Source: Triatoma infestans (Eukaryota; Arthropoda; Insecta; Hemiptera; Reduviidae). Taken from it: 64,000 bases of DNA. The notes beneath the pieces were generated by a model, which saw only the letters and a program-made list of their open reading frames with translations, had not been told where the DNA came from and ran no database searches. Both the position numbers and the translations under genes were made by a program. Below are positions 21,350 through 32,589 of the stretch, piece by piece; the first letter of the stretch is position 1; the number at the start of each line of letters is the position of its first letter. The stretch is taken from positions 1 to 64,000 of the forward strand of contig JAAEAF010003748.1 of the NCBI GenBank assembly GCA_011037195.1, read 5' to 3'.

Positions 21350-22599
21350 ATGGCGAGTCCGCTCGAACATTGCACCTCGGAAGAACAACGCTCACTGATT
21401 AGATTTGTAGTTGCAGAGGGTACCAAAGGTAGTGAAATCCACAAAGAATGTTGAAAGTGTACGGGAATAATTGTTTGAACCGTTCGAACGTTTACAAATG
21501 GGTAGAATAGTTTAAAAGTACCGTGTAAGTGTCTGTGACGAGCAACAAGTGGGGACCGGTTGAAGTTGCAACTTCCTCCTTCGAATCTCGCATTAACGCG
21601 TTAATTTAGGACAACAGGCGTATTACTGTTGAACCGATGGCTGAAGAAGTGCACGCGAGTGTTGAAACTGTCCATAACATTATTCAGAATAAGCTGCAGT
21701 ACAAGAAAACTTGTGCGTGATGGGTTCCAAGACAAATACGGACGCCCACAAAGAAACCAGTTTTCAAATCAGTCAGCAGTTGAAAGAACGATGTTTAAAT
21801 GAAAAAGAATTTTGCAGTAGAATTGTAACATGTGATGAAACATGGATACACCATTTTGAGCCGGAGTGTAAGCGTCAAAGCCTTGAGTGTAAGCATCGTG
21901 TTCTCCCGCTCGAAAGAAATTCAAGACCCAGCCGTCTGCAGGTAAAGTCATGCTTACAGTATTCTGGGATAGCCTATTTGTTGTGACTATCTGGAAGATC
22001 ATCGAACCATCACCAGCCAGTGTTACAGTGATATTTCACTTCTTGGAATTTGAAGAAAATTGGTTGACCGGAATTGCGGATTGCCAGGACGTCCGTTTTT
22101 GTTTTCCTTGATCTTCTCGAAAAGATTACAGAGGTTTGTTTACTCTAACTATTAATTTAAATCTATCACTTTTGTTTAAAAATGTTCCCGAGAAATGTGA
22201 ATGGGGGGGGGGTTGAAAGAGAGTAGGGATGCCACGCCACTCTCTAGTGTTTTTCTGTACAATGCTCAAACTCGAACGAAACGTGAACTCTTGACTAAAG
22301 GCGTGATTTTGCTTCATGGCAACACGCGCTCACACTCGGCACAGTTAACTCAAGATACATTTCAAAAAATTGGGTGGAAGATCTTCCACTGCCCCGACCT
22401 CGCCCCTTCGGATTTCCATTTGTTTGGACCCCTTAAAGAGGCTCTACGTGGGAAACATTTTCAATCCAAGGAAGAAGTTCAAAATCAGGTGCAAAAGTGG
22501 CTTCGAGATCAACCCAATGAATTTTATGCCAGAGACATGCACAAATTAGAACGATGGGACAAGTATATAAATGTTATTGGGGACTATGTTGAAAAGTAG
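21350..22599 (+). pseudogene. Mariner transposase, copy 1
   Basis: Starts at ATG 21350 (MASPLEHCTSEEQRS). The N-terminal helix-turn-helix part runs in shifted frames with stops. The catalytic core shows VTCDETWIHHFEPE (first Asp) near 21835-21880. The second acidic motif is LHGNTRSHSA, where the catalytic Asp is Gly. The third is CPDLAPSDFHLFG near 22395. The end KYINVIGDYVEK and a TAG at 22597-22599 are normal. Frameshifts, the insertion at 22027-22267 and the missing second Asp make it inactive. Mariner transposase cuts and pastes the element at TA sites. Confidence 0.85.
22027..22267 (-). repeat. Repeat A piece inserted in mariner copy 1
   Basis: Reverse complement of 17783-18013. It replaces or interrupts mariner sequence between the GTGATATTTC and CGAACGAAACGTG segments. 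Dates the repeat's movement after the mariner insertion, unless it arose by gene conversion. Confidence 0.8.
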
Positions 22600-22675
22600 C
22601 CAAAGTTTTGTATTGATTAAATAAATAGTTTTTGAGCTACAGCGATTTGTCTTGTTACTTATTGAATGACCTTAG

Positions 22676-23369
22676 TATATATAACTTTTACATATATAAG
22701 AATTCGAATTTTGTTTTAAGTTTGTCAGGAATGGAGTGGTAATTATTTTACACTATTGAATTGTAGAATATTCTATTTAAATTTTTGGTTAATTTAATTT
22801 AAATGTAGGTATATCATTTTGAACTGAAGGAAATTAACTTGCAAGAAATGTAGAAATAAACGCAGTTGGGATGTGGGGCAACATTCTCATGCTAAGTATC
22901 GGGATTTCTGAGATGTTCTCTGGCCCCCTTGATCCCTTGAGATGATCCCAGTTTCATCTCACACTACCCCTTATGTTGATAGATGCTAGGATTGGAGCAA
23001 GTGCTATCTCCGATTGCTAGCCCAACACTCACTTGCCAATGAAATCTGAAATTCGGAAATTTGACTCCGAATAAGAGACGCTAAAAGTGACGTCAAGTGC
23101 CGCTAAAATTAGTCATTTTACAATTTTTCATGAAAAGAATAAGATATGGCGCAAAATATTTGCGAATCAGCACCGATGCGTTATATTAAGAAGGTATACT
23201 CTCAACCATTTAAATATGAAGTAACCTAACGCGGCCAACTTCCTTCAGTTTTTAAAGCGGTAAAGGGATCTCAGAATATTCGCTTAGAACACAGCACCTA
23301 GTGAATCTACACTACAGCATTTTCAATGATCTTACAGAATGTTTTGATGAAACCGTCTGATAACACAGA
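22676..23369. other. No recognisable feature
   Basis: AT-rich, with a moderately GC-rich middle (22860-23110). No frame or repeat recognised. Confidence 0.4.
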
Positions 23370-23580
23370 CTTGCCCAGAGCATAGTCAGTTTATTCACTT
23401 TACACTTTATACATCAGTTTACACACGATTGTAAAAACTGATTTTGCTCTGTGCAAGTCACATATTATCAAGACATCCTGATGATGGGCGAGCGCCCAAA
23501 ACCGATCGATGACCACGAAATGAAGCAGGCTATCATGGAAAATATCTCTGATGCTTTCCAGCTCTGGTGGCAGCCAAAAC
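23370..23580 (+). mobile_element. Penelope-type hammerhead-bearing repeat, copy 1
   Basis: Shares with 49975-50125 and (inverted) 51860-52085 the phrases TTTGCTCTGTGCAAGTC, CATCCTGATGATGGGCGA and GAAGCAGGCTATCA. No reverse transcriptase is present. Assignment to Penelope-like elements rests on the small hammerhead type and is an inference. Confidence 0.5.
23474..23511 (+). ncRNA. Hammerhead ribozyme-like motif, decayed copy
   Basis: CATC (stem I), CTGATGA, stem II GGGC/GCCC, then AAAA where GAAA is required, then CCGATC and GATG (stem I). The G-to-A change at the G12 position and a mismatch in helix III should abolish self-cleavage. Confidence 0.5.
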
Positions 23581-24845
23581 AATTAATTTTTTTTCGGCAA
23601 ATAAACATCAACAAGATATAAACATTTCGACAGAATAACAAGTAAACTTGTTAACAAATTACATATTTTAGATTAATTTTTAACAAAAAAAAAGGGAAGA
23701 ATTAATTAGATATTAAGGAAAGGTAAATTAGTTTTAAAAAGACTGTCTTTATGTGAATCTTTCGATTTGAAAAAGGTTTACTAATAGTTGCTGCTTTGGT
23801 TGGATGACCTTCGCACGCAAAGTTAGTGCTTTGTACAGACATTCTAAGAGAACTTTTTAAGTCATATGAGATATTAATTTTATTAAGGTTTCAAACTTTA
23901 ATCTGCACTTATAATATTTTTCCCTTAATGAATGAATTTTAGCATTTGCATACAATAGGGTGTGTTTGTTCACTTCCAAAAACAAAGCTGTACAAACAAA
24001 GGTGCCCAATACTAATAAGTTGAGACATTTATCTCCTATTCCCAATTTATATCTAAATTATTATTTATCTACTTCCCTGAAATTTATTTTAATGGGTATG
24101 CTCAATACTTTTCAGCTTTATAGGCGCATTTTATAACCCCATTAACTGCACATCAACCTAAAGTGGGCACGCGGCGCCACTGATAAATAAAATAAGGGAC
24201 CAGAGTTTGAATGTTGTACTCGTGATGTGCAGGATGTTTTCTCAATAAATAGCCAATCAGCAAACATTTCCAGATAATCTTCATGCTTAATCTGTACTTT
24301 ATCAGATCAAATGGTTTTCTATATGCTCTCAGGTACTGAATTAGTTCCTCCTCTTTAAACGGAATTATTACCCACCATTATATCCAATCAACTACTTCTG
24401 TATACAAGTTCAAAATTACGTTAGGAAAAGATATGTATGCCGCCATTTTTATGTATTTCGTACACCTCCTACCCAACTATAATGCACTAAGGATAGTGGG
24501 AGGTGTAAAGCACGTTTGACTAAGCAGCAAGTACCACAAGCAGCCATTGTTACTACTATTGCTCTATATGTCTCCCATTCACCTGTAACCAACAATTGTG
24601 TCACTACTTTGTGTTTTGTCTGTAGTATATTGCAAAACATGTGACGATACTGGATGTATTTTTGTCATTTTTCAACATCTCTCCTTATCATTTTCACTTT
24701 TTATTTTTTCTCTTAGTAATTGGAAGTACTGGGATCGTGTCAAATTTTGGAAATTTAGTTTTAGCGAACGGTGTGTGTGTATGTGCGTTTGTGTGTGAGA
24801 GAGAGAGATTTGAACAGAATATCTCAAACTAGAAAACCGCAGGAA
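23581..24845. other. No recognisable gene
   Basis: AT-rich, with a TG-rich patch at 24768-24800. No domain signal in the short frames. Confidence 0.4.
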
Positions 24846-25140
24846 ACTTTAAACTTTATTTCTTTTAAAGGCACTACCTCATATCCGACTTGAAAGCTTC
24901 TGCCAAAATCCCTCACCAGGAAATGATATTTTACTGAATGTTTTTATTTTCATGTTCTCGCGTTTGTTCAAAAATGGTTCTAACGATTTTCTTCGCTCTT
25001 CTTATACTAATTACACACCTATCACTTTTATTTGAAACATTTCTAGGATTACTTTGTAGGGTGTTCCCTGGGAGCTAACTAACGTCAAGCTTTCCTCTAA
25101 AGCGCCAATTCTTCTAAAGAGTTTCCTTGAAGTGCTAAGT
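24846..25140 (-). repeat. Dispersed repeat A fragment
   Basis: Minus-strand match to the family: TTTATTTGAAACATTTCTAG, GGTTCTAACGATTTTC, CTTTCCTCTAAAGCGCC, all reverse complements of phrases in the copy at 56142-56829. Confidence 0.5.
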
Positions 25141-25389
25141 GCTCATTTATATTCATATTAATTTTATTAAAAACATTTTTTTTTTTTAAATTGACTTTAG
25201 GGAGTTCTTGGGACTTGTTGACGTCAGATTTCAACTGATGGATTGATCAAGACCTTGGACTTACTGTATCTGTTGTATGCTGAGAATCAGAGTGTTTAAT
25301 AACCCCAGCGCCACTGTATTTATGTTAAGGCGCTAAATGTTGAGTAAAATATTTTAGTTTGAAGAGAATTTGCCAGTTACAATTGGACA

Positions 25390-25952
25390 GACAGCAGTAA
25401 GAGAAAGTCGTTGAAGGTTTCACCCAAGATGTTTCTTTCAGCACCACAAGAGTAAGAATTTCTCCATGGTTTGATTTTCTAAACACTGGGAACAAATGTT
25501 GATTTTCAAAACACTGGGATCGATGCTGTAGACAGAAGAAAAACCCTCTTTAGAAGGCTGTTTTTTTAGTGTATCAAGTAGTGCCACTTTAATTGTTCCT
25601 TTTCTTACTGCTTTAACAGCAAGAAAGAAAGTGAATTTCAACCGGAAAAATATGTTTTGAGACCCCGTAGTTCGAAAAAAGAATTTTTGTTTCGGAGATT
25701 CAAATCATATTTGTCATGTTTCGTAGTGTTTGATCAGTAGATAGTTATCACATACTTCAACAACACACTGAATTATATGTCATCATCAGTGTGTTGATTT
25801 TGTTTTGAAGATGCTGCACTGCTCTCAGTATAAAGTGGATGTATTGGAATTATACAAAGCCCTGCAGTTAGAGAAAAAACATAACGTAAATTCGTTCGTA
25901 ATTTCTTTTTGTGGTTCAAGTTATCTCCTGCGTAAAAAAGATCGTTAGAGAT

Positions 25953-25986
<34 letters not shown>

Positions 25987-26035
25987 ATGGAAAAAATATT
26001 TAAAAAAATTGTGTAAAACACTTACACGACTTTCT
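25390..26035. repeat. Region bounded by AGTAAGAGAAAGTC and CGACTTTCTCTT
   Basis: CAGTAAGAGAAAGTCG at 25395-25410 and CGACTTTCTCTTCAAC at 26028-26043 are inverted copies of the repeat A terminus. The interval may be a diverged or composite copy. Confidence 0.35.
25955..25984 (+). repeat. (GT)15 microsatellite
   Basis: Uninterrupted GT dinucleotides over 30 bases. Confidence 0.95.
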
Positions 26036-26131
26036 CTTCAACAACTTTATTAAAAATCTTCTGAAATTGCAACGTTCCAATGTTTAGTTTGGCTGGCCAT
26101 TAAAAAAAGGCGGTAGGGATTATAGTTGTAT

Positions 26132-27115
26132 ACCGAGCGGACATGTATGGAGCGTTCTCTGTCAGTACCACGTAGCTTGTGTTGTTTAAATTTCAATCAA
26201 TCAATATTATTTATTGGTTTTAAGATAAATATCTTACAGTAAAGGTTTAGTTTTTTACAAAACATGTACAAAAAGAAAAAATTTTAAAATAATATAGTAA
26301 CAAAAAAAAAATTTGGTGTGATACACTCACACAACTTTCTCTTACTCCAGTTTTAAAATTGTGGTTGACAAATTGTATAGTAAGTATATCAAATTTAATG
26401 AAATTCATCGGTGTTTTTATGAAGAAAATCGCAAAAATTGAAAAAACTGTTCAGTAAAAACGGACTTCCGGTTTACTAATTTACTTGAAATCGGAATTTT
26501 GGCAATTTATTTATTTCTAATCAATTTTGTTTGGATGGGAGATTTGTATAATCAACTACGATAGCACTTTAGAGAAAAACATACCCGCCCCTATCCCAGA
26601 AACCCCCTTAAATGACTTTACCAGAAAAAATGTTACAAATAAAAGTTGTAGCTCCCTATATGTGGAGTTCACATTCAATGTTTAAAGAAAATAGTTGGAG
26701 TCGTTACGGAAATAGCATAAAACTGAAAAATACTTCCCTAAAAACGCACTTCCGGACATTCGATTTTTTCAAACTCGGAATTTCAACAATATATTTAATT
26801 CTAATTAATTTTATTGAGTTGCTTGAATTGTGTAATAAACTGAAATAGCACCTTACCCCATAAACTGAAAAACCGTAACCCCATCCCTCCGCCAAAAGTA
26901 CCCTTAAATGAATTTTCCCAGAGAAATGTTGTAGCTCTTTGTATGTGTAGTGGTATAATAAGTTTCAAGAAAATCGTTGGATCCATTTTTGAGAAAAGCG
27001 CAAAAATAAAAAAAACCTTTCAGTAAAGTGGTACTTCCGGTTGAGGAATTTTGACAGCTAACCTACTGTCGGATCCCATGGTGATAGCTAAACGGAATAT
27101 CAAATTTGAACTTTC
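26132..27115 (+). repeat. Dispersed repeat A, two or more overlapping copies
   Basis: Starts with CACACAACTTTCTCTTACTC at 26326-26345 and then shows the internal phrases twice (26380-26640 and 26700-27110), for example AAATCGTTGGATCCATTTT and TACTTCCGGTTGAGG. It abuts the BEL/Pao integrase end at 27063. Confidence 0.65.
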
Positions 27116-27860
27116 TAAGATTTTTCAGCAAGATAGGGATAGGATCGTCATTATCTTCTGAAATATAAGTGATTGGGCGAGAGTTTATGTAGGTTTCACA
27201 TTCGCAAAGAATTGTATAGAGCTCTTCATGTGATAAAGAGATTCTTCGCAAAATCTTCCTTAACATGACTTTTAAAGTTCCAATGAGACGTTTCCAAAAT
27301 CCACCCCATCACGCTCCATTTGGAGAGTTGAAACGCCACTCGATCCTCTTAGGGAACTGTCCTGGCATACTTGTTCCCAATCTATTGCCTGAATGGCTCG
27401 ATATCGACGAGCGACGAATCTTCGGAATACCATTGCAAATGCTTGAGTTGAAAGTGACGATGAACTGCACGGAATATAGCACTAGTAAAAATTGAAATCC
27501 ATACCTTGCGCCTGCCATTTAGATACAATGGTCCAGCAAAATCAGTACCACTCACTTCAAAGATGTGCGTCTCTCTCACCGATTCTCCGGTAAAGGAGGT
27601 GACTCTTTTGCATATCATGCATTTTCGAAGTACCCGTCGCACGGTCTGCCAACCAATCTCAGATTCATCGAATATCTAAAGTAATATCTACTTATTTCTT
27701 TCGATAGAAAAGCCTTGGCTACCGAATTGACCAATACAATAGCTGTCTTCTTTCTTTCGCAACTAATTTCTGCCTCATTAAAAACAGTATCTCGAGATGG
27801 CCAAAAGTTGAGTGGTTTCCTAAGCCAGCTCGGGCCCTCCCACCATTTTGACTGGACCAA
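27063..27860 (-). pseudogene. BEL/Pao integrase
   Basis: Begins at the WWEGPSWLRKPLNFWP linker, then a zinc-finger remnant (KCMICKR), then the core VSGTDFAGPLYLNGRRKVWI and FTSAIFRAVH with the first Asp. The second-Asp region (SDNGTNF type) appears deleted. The third motif reads WGGFWKRLIGTLK, with Lys in place of the catalytic Glu. The end is NSRPITYISEDNDDPIP. Spread over three frames with stops. Confidence 0.8.
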
Positions 27861-28289
27861 AGAATAATTCTTAACAAATTCGGCTCTCTGTTCTATGGGT
27901 CTTCTATGCCTAAAACATCAAGTTCCCATAATTCTTTGGCTAATATATTATGCAATGTTAGCCATAGAATTTGAAATTCCTGTTTCCATTTATTCCAGTT
28001 TCCAAATTCCAGTTTGACATTCCAGTCCAACCTAGCACAGTTTCAATAGCGACTAAACCACAGCTCAAAATCTCCATTTTGCCTGTGTATGCTTACCTAC
28101 ACAATCCGAACCTATTAGCACATCAATGGGACCTACTTCTAAATTTGAAAGTATGATTCCCATTTTTTGAAGTTCATGCTTCCGCGGTCCATCGGCTGCC
28201 AGAACAAATCATCTGTATCAAGCGCCTCTAGATTGCAACTATATTTACCATTAGGGTTACTAAGTTGAATTTTGTACCTGTTGTGAAGG

Positions 28290-28470
28290 GTTCTGAAAAT
28301 TTTCCGCCAAATAAGGCATGCACTTCCCATACCTGACTTACAGGTGTATAACTCATTCGGTTTGCAATGTCTGGAGTAAGATAGCTACTCTGAGATCCAG
28401 TCCGATTAGCACCCTCACAATAGAATCAGGCTTACCTTTCAATATCGCTTGAAGCGTCTGCAGGAGTAGG
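28290..28470 (-). pseudogene. BEL/Pao aspartic protease remnant
   Basis: One minus-strand frame reads RTGSQSSYLTPDIANRM and then VHALFGGKF. This matches the Pao protease active site, where D-(T/S)-G-S-Q is expected. The catalytic Asp position is Arg, and frames are shifted upstream (IVRVLIGLDLR). Inactive. Confidence 0.6.
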
Positions 28471-28559
28471 ACTCCATTCTGATTACTATTAGTCAAATTA
28501 GTCTTCACTATTGGTTCGCCCTCCTCAACTGCCTTCTCTTTCTTCTTGTATCGCTCACA

Positions 28560-29763
28560 ACAGAGAAGAATAGGTTGTCGTCCAGTACATAAAACACATC
28601 TTATATTCGATTTGCATTGCCGCTTGCAGTAGCCTTTCTTGACGCATACAAAACAATAACCTTCCTCTTTTAAAATTTTGTGATTTTCCTCTGACGAATT
28701 CTCGCGAGCCCTAAAGCAACTATCACTGGAATGATGCCCCTCACAAAAGGCGCAACCCGCAACCAGTTTTATTTGTAGGTTTTACATTCATCAACCCAGC
28801 CGCAGTAGGTATTTTTGCTTTCTCTTGTAATCTCTGAGCTCTCTTTGGAATTTTATTTGAGACCATATCTAAGTTTTATTAAAGGTAGTTTTAGCGAGAG
28901 ACATCCTCTCCTCACTCTCAACTTCTTTTCTTAAAAAGGCTCTCAATCTGTCAAGTTCACCTGTTTGACCTGCTTTTGTCGATTCTCATCGTTCTTTCAG
29001 GCAAAGTAGTTTCTACTAGCGGAAGTATAAACGGCTCGAACTTGTCAGGTGTCATGCCTAGAGATTCTAATGTTCTGAGTTGGATTTCAATTTTGTCATA
29101 CAAACTTTGAAGTGAATATGTACCTTTTTCCGCAAATTGAACTAAAACTATATTTAGTTATTCTCGTACATATAATTCTACTAAGAGACCATCCCGTCCA
29201 AATCTATGTTTTAATTGTTCTACTACCTTATTATAATTATCAGCGGAGGACGGGTAACCTTCTAATGATTCACGAGCAGGTGACCCTTCTACAGTACATT
29301 GTATTAGATACTGGAATTTTTCTTCAGTATCAATAGCGTCATCTTCGTTTATTCCTTTAAACATAGACCAAAACCCAATCCAAACACGTATATTGCCATC
29401 AAATCTCTTAGGCTCCAATTTGAAGAGCTTAAACTTACAAGACCTTTTTAGATTATTTTCAAAATTAACAGAACTCACTGCATTAACCTTATCGTGTTTA
29501 CTGGCAATCAAATCATTTACAACTGTATGCATTTTTGTCCATTCTTCTCTATATTCCTCAGTCTTATCAATTTCCTTTGCAATTTCATCTTCGTCTTCGA
29601 TAAATGAGAATATTATTTCATTGATCTGTCTATCCAAGGAAAATAAGCGTTCAGCCTTATCTGTAGCTACAGCAAACTCTCTTTCTAAGGAAACATAATC
29701 TATAGTTTCTGCTTTAATTAGATCAAACAAGTTATTTAAAGAAACAGTGAATACTCGCCTCAC
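28560..29763 (-). pseudogene. BEL/Pao Gag with zinc knuckles
   Basis: The N-terminal coiled region (29763-29500) is followed by a core typical of Pao Gag (DUF1759-like): FKLFKLEPKRFDGN, WIGFWSMFKG, DTEEKFQYLIQ, ADNYNKVVEQLKHRFGR, LYVRE. It then shifts frame (about 29160) to LYDKIEIQLRTLESLG and LVETTLPERTMRI. Cys/His motifs near 28750-28560 read CAFCEGHHSSDSC and CFVCVKKGYCKRQC, plus a CVLC: the usual Pao zinc array, with His changed to Cys in the second. Several frameshifts. It would form the particle and bind RNA. Confidence 0.8.
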
Positions 29764-29897
29764 TTGGGTCCTTTTATTTTTTTAAAGGTGTGTCAATTCC
29801 TTTTCTTTTCCTCCCATGTTTTTGAGTTAGGGTTCTATCCAATTCAAACCTTCTTCACTCTTTACAAAAATCACGTTCTAATCCTCAAGTAATAATT

Positions 29898-29915
29898 TCC
29901 CCACAAGGGATGCCA
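29898..29915 (-). other. Primer-binding site of BEL/Pao A
   Basis: The minus strand reads TGGCATCCCTTGTGGGGA, 18 bases complementary in type to a tRNA 3' end. It differs at two positions from the site at 12620-12637. It lies about 135 bases upstream of the gag frame. Confidence 0.5.
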
Positions 29916-30598
29916 CTTATTTCCAGTTAATTTAAAAGTGAGGATTTGGATTATTGATGATTTTCTAGGCTTAAAATAAAGGAAAACACAGCAAACTTAA
30001 TTTGCAAAATAGAAGGTTTATTACAGTTAAAACAGTAATTGACCATATTCTAGTAATACATATGTTTTTATTTATTTAACTGCTTCATATATCAATATTC
30101 AAAAATAAGTACTATTTCATTATAAACGAATTATATAGGAATCATCATGTTAAGTACAATTTCTCAACATAAAGCGGCCAAGCAATTCTGCAAGTTTAGA
30201 ACATATCTCTCATCTTGATTGTTTTGATACCTTTTGTACCTTTTATATGTGCTGTTAGGTGATATACATAATCATTTGAACTAACAATTTTTAGATTTAG
30301 ATAGATAGATAGATAATAATACTTTATTTTAAGAAGAATTGCATACAAAAAATAAATTTATAAGTATTATACAGCAATGGAATAGATCTGGCTGCTGGAG
30401 GTCGGTAAATACAAAATGCATCATCAATGGTATTGTAATAAAGAAACAATGAAAATTATAATTTAGAAAAAAAATAGAAATAAAATAAAATACGAGTATT
30501 ATTTAATGAAATGAAAATATAAACGAAAAGAGAACTGGTAGCGACTCGATAAATAGATAATTACAGAAATTGAAAATGAATGAATTTTACAATTTATT
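29916..30598. other. AT-rich DNA, possible BEL/Pao LTR
   Basis: Directly follows the primer-binding site on the outer side, so an LTR is expected here. No second copy was found to define it. Contains a (GATA)n run at 30299-30315. Confidence 0.3.
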
Positions 30599-31168
30599 TT
30601 ACGATGCGGTTATGATGAAAGAGAAGCGTATGTTGAGCCGGAGAAGCTGTAAAAGACGCTAGGAAGCGTAAAAGGTATAAAGGAGGCTGTGTATATATGT
30701 AAATATGTTCGTGTATGAGTGTGCATGAAAGGAAGTTGCGGGAAGTGTAATTGGTGAATGAAGCGGTACGGAAGCGTGCGTTCGTTGATGCGAATAAGAC
30801 CTCTTGGAAGCTGGTTGAAGGCAGAGATAAAAGACCTGTGTTGTAAACGCAATGGACCCGTGGAAGCGGTGACATCTAATGATGAAGCAATAAATGATGA
30901 CGCAGAGAACAAATACACCCATATGCACGTGAAGCCAGCCAAACCACAAGTGAAGAAAAGGGATGATTAAGCAGTGAAAAGGGTGGTGGCTGTGAAGGGG
31001 AAACCAACGTCCGGAGACGCGAGAGAAGGCGCGAACGCGCCAGAGAATTGGCGGGAGAGAATTAAAAAGGGAGAAAACAGGATGTCTGGCCGGACGACGC
31101 GGGCGCACGCGGAAGTTTTCCCCTACAGGCACAACCGGGCAAGACGACGCAACAATATTGTTTAGATG
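30599..31168. other. GC-rich island with purine-rich plus-strand frame
   Basis: Clearly GC-richer than its flanks. A plus-strand frame from 30758 to 31165 is interrupted only by TAA 30968-30970. It encodes a Lys/Arg-rich, low-complexity product that I do not recognise. Overlapping minus frames are equally long, so coding is not established. Could be LTR sequence of a BEL/Pao element or retroposed material. Confidence 0.3.
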
Positions 31169-31169
31169 A

Positions 31170-31640
31170 TAGGATTGTGTAATACTGAAATAGCACTTCA
31201 GAGGAAAACCTAACCTTCTCTCCCACAAGTGCTCTTAAATGAATTTTCTCAGAGAAATGTTTTAAGTAAAAGTTGTAGCTCTTTGTATGTTTAGTTGATA
31301 TTCCAAGTTTAAAGAAAATCTTTGCAGCCATTTTTGAGAAAATCGCAAAAAGTAAAAAAAATTTAGTTAAGGGGTACTTTCGGTTGAGAAATTTTGACTG
31401 ATAACTTAACTATCGGATCCCATGGAATTCCTAAACGAAATATGAAATTTGAATTTTCTACGGTTTTTTGTCTTTGAGCTCTACTGTTCACATACACACA
31501 CTCATCGACTATTTTCTAAAAACCACTTTGTTGGACTCAGGGGACCTCAAAACGGATATTTCCTGTGAAAACTCGATTCGAAAATTTGCGATTATAATAC
31601 TTCCTCTTACTACGAGTAAGAGAAACTAACTAAATATTGT
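31170..31640 (+). repeat. Dispersed repeat A copy
   Basis: Good plus-strand copy ending in the hairpin CTTCCTCTTACTACGAGTAAG at 31604-31624 followed by AGAAAC. Internal phrases as in 56142-56829 (AAAATCGCAAAAAG, TCGGATCCCATGG, TTGGACTCAGGGGACCTC). Confidence 0.75.
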
Positions 31641-31949
31641 TGTGAGAGCCAGTGCTCACTTCGGTTTTTGTACGTTTTCATCCTTTTATTTATTTCTTTT
31701 TGTGCATGAAGTAAGTATTGAGAGTTGTACTCAACGAATTACTTGCTTTGAAATACAAAAACAACTATTTAAAAAATAAAGTGTAAATAAAATAAATATT
31801 TACAATATAAAAATTCAGAATTCTAATGAAAACACAAAATTTAAAAAATTGTAGCATTTAAATAACTATTAGTAGCAAAATATTTGCTAACAAATAGTGC
31901 GCGCATGTGCGCGTGTGTGTGCATAGAATATTTAAAAGAGGCAAGGACC

Positions 31950-32260
31950 ACAAATTTCATATTCCGTTTGGACCTTCGTAACTTCCAACAAGAAGACTGC
32001 TAAATCGCCAATCAGAAATAAGACTTTACCGAATGATTGTATCAATGTTTCTGGTATTCTTGAAGAAAATATTGTTGGAATGTTTTGGGGGATTACAATG
32101 TTATGGTTTCCTCTAAAGTGCCATTTCAGAATAAAGAACGATTCATTCAAGTATATAATATTAAAGTCCATTAAGAGCATTGCTGAAATTCCAGTTCTGA
32201 AGAAAATGGAACTGCGACTTGCAGAAAGGCTTCTGATTTTTTTCGGAGATTTCGCGAAAA
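31950..32260 (-). repeat. Dispersed repeat A fragment
   Basis: Minus-strand phrases: GGTTTCCTCTAAAGTGCCA, CAGTTCTGAAGAAAATGGAA, TTTCTTGAAACTTGGAATGC. Diverged. Confidence 0.4.
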
Positions 32261-32589
32261 CAGCTTCATCGAGTTTCTTGAAACTTGGAATGCTAACTGC
32301 ACATAAGCACATATATATTTTGTTTTTTATTAGTCTTCAATGGTAACTAGTTTATTCATAATTGCATAATAGACCGCGAGAACAGAATATAAAACAATGT
32401 GCAACAGCACTTAAAAAAATAAGTGAAAACTCACTAACTTGTTTAGAATTTTATAGAATGAATTTAGATAACCAAATTGCAAATGTTATTTATACGTATT
32501 TACAATATATGTTTTGTTATATAATTTATTTATTTTTTAACTTAAACACTACCACTCACGTTCACACACTAGATTGTCTAAAAAAAAAC

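Larger units (their letters stand above)
21188..22675 (+). mobile_element. Mariner transposon, copy 1
   Basis: Terminal inverted repeats: GTCATTCAGTAAGTAACGAG at the left, and its near-complement ATTGAATGAC/GTTACTTATTGAATGAC at the right, ending before a TA at 22676-22677. The left TA is not exact. Contains a broken mariner transposase and a piece of repeat A (22027-22267). About 1.49 kb, longer than the usual 1.3 kb because of that insert. Confidence 0.85.
27063..29915 (-). mobile_element. BEL/Pao LTR retrotransposon A (internally deleted)
   Basis: Minus-strand order: primer-binding site (29898-29915), gag (29763-28560), protease remnant (about 28470-28290), then directly the WWEGPSWL linker and integrase (27860-27063). 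Reverse transcriptase and RNase H are missing, so the internal region is about 2.7 kb instead of the usual 5-6 kb. LTRs were not identified. Confidence 0.8.

Noticed and set aside
30610..31228. Overlapping minus-strand frames up to 189 codons in the GC-rich block
   Set aside because: Low-complexity Phe/Ser/His-rich text with no domain. GC-rich sequence with few stops explains them.
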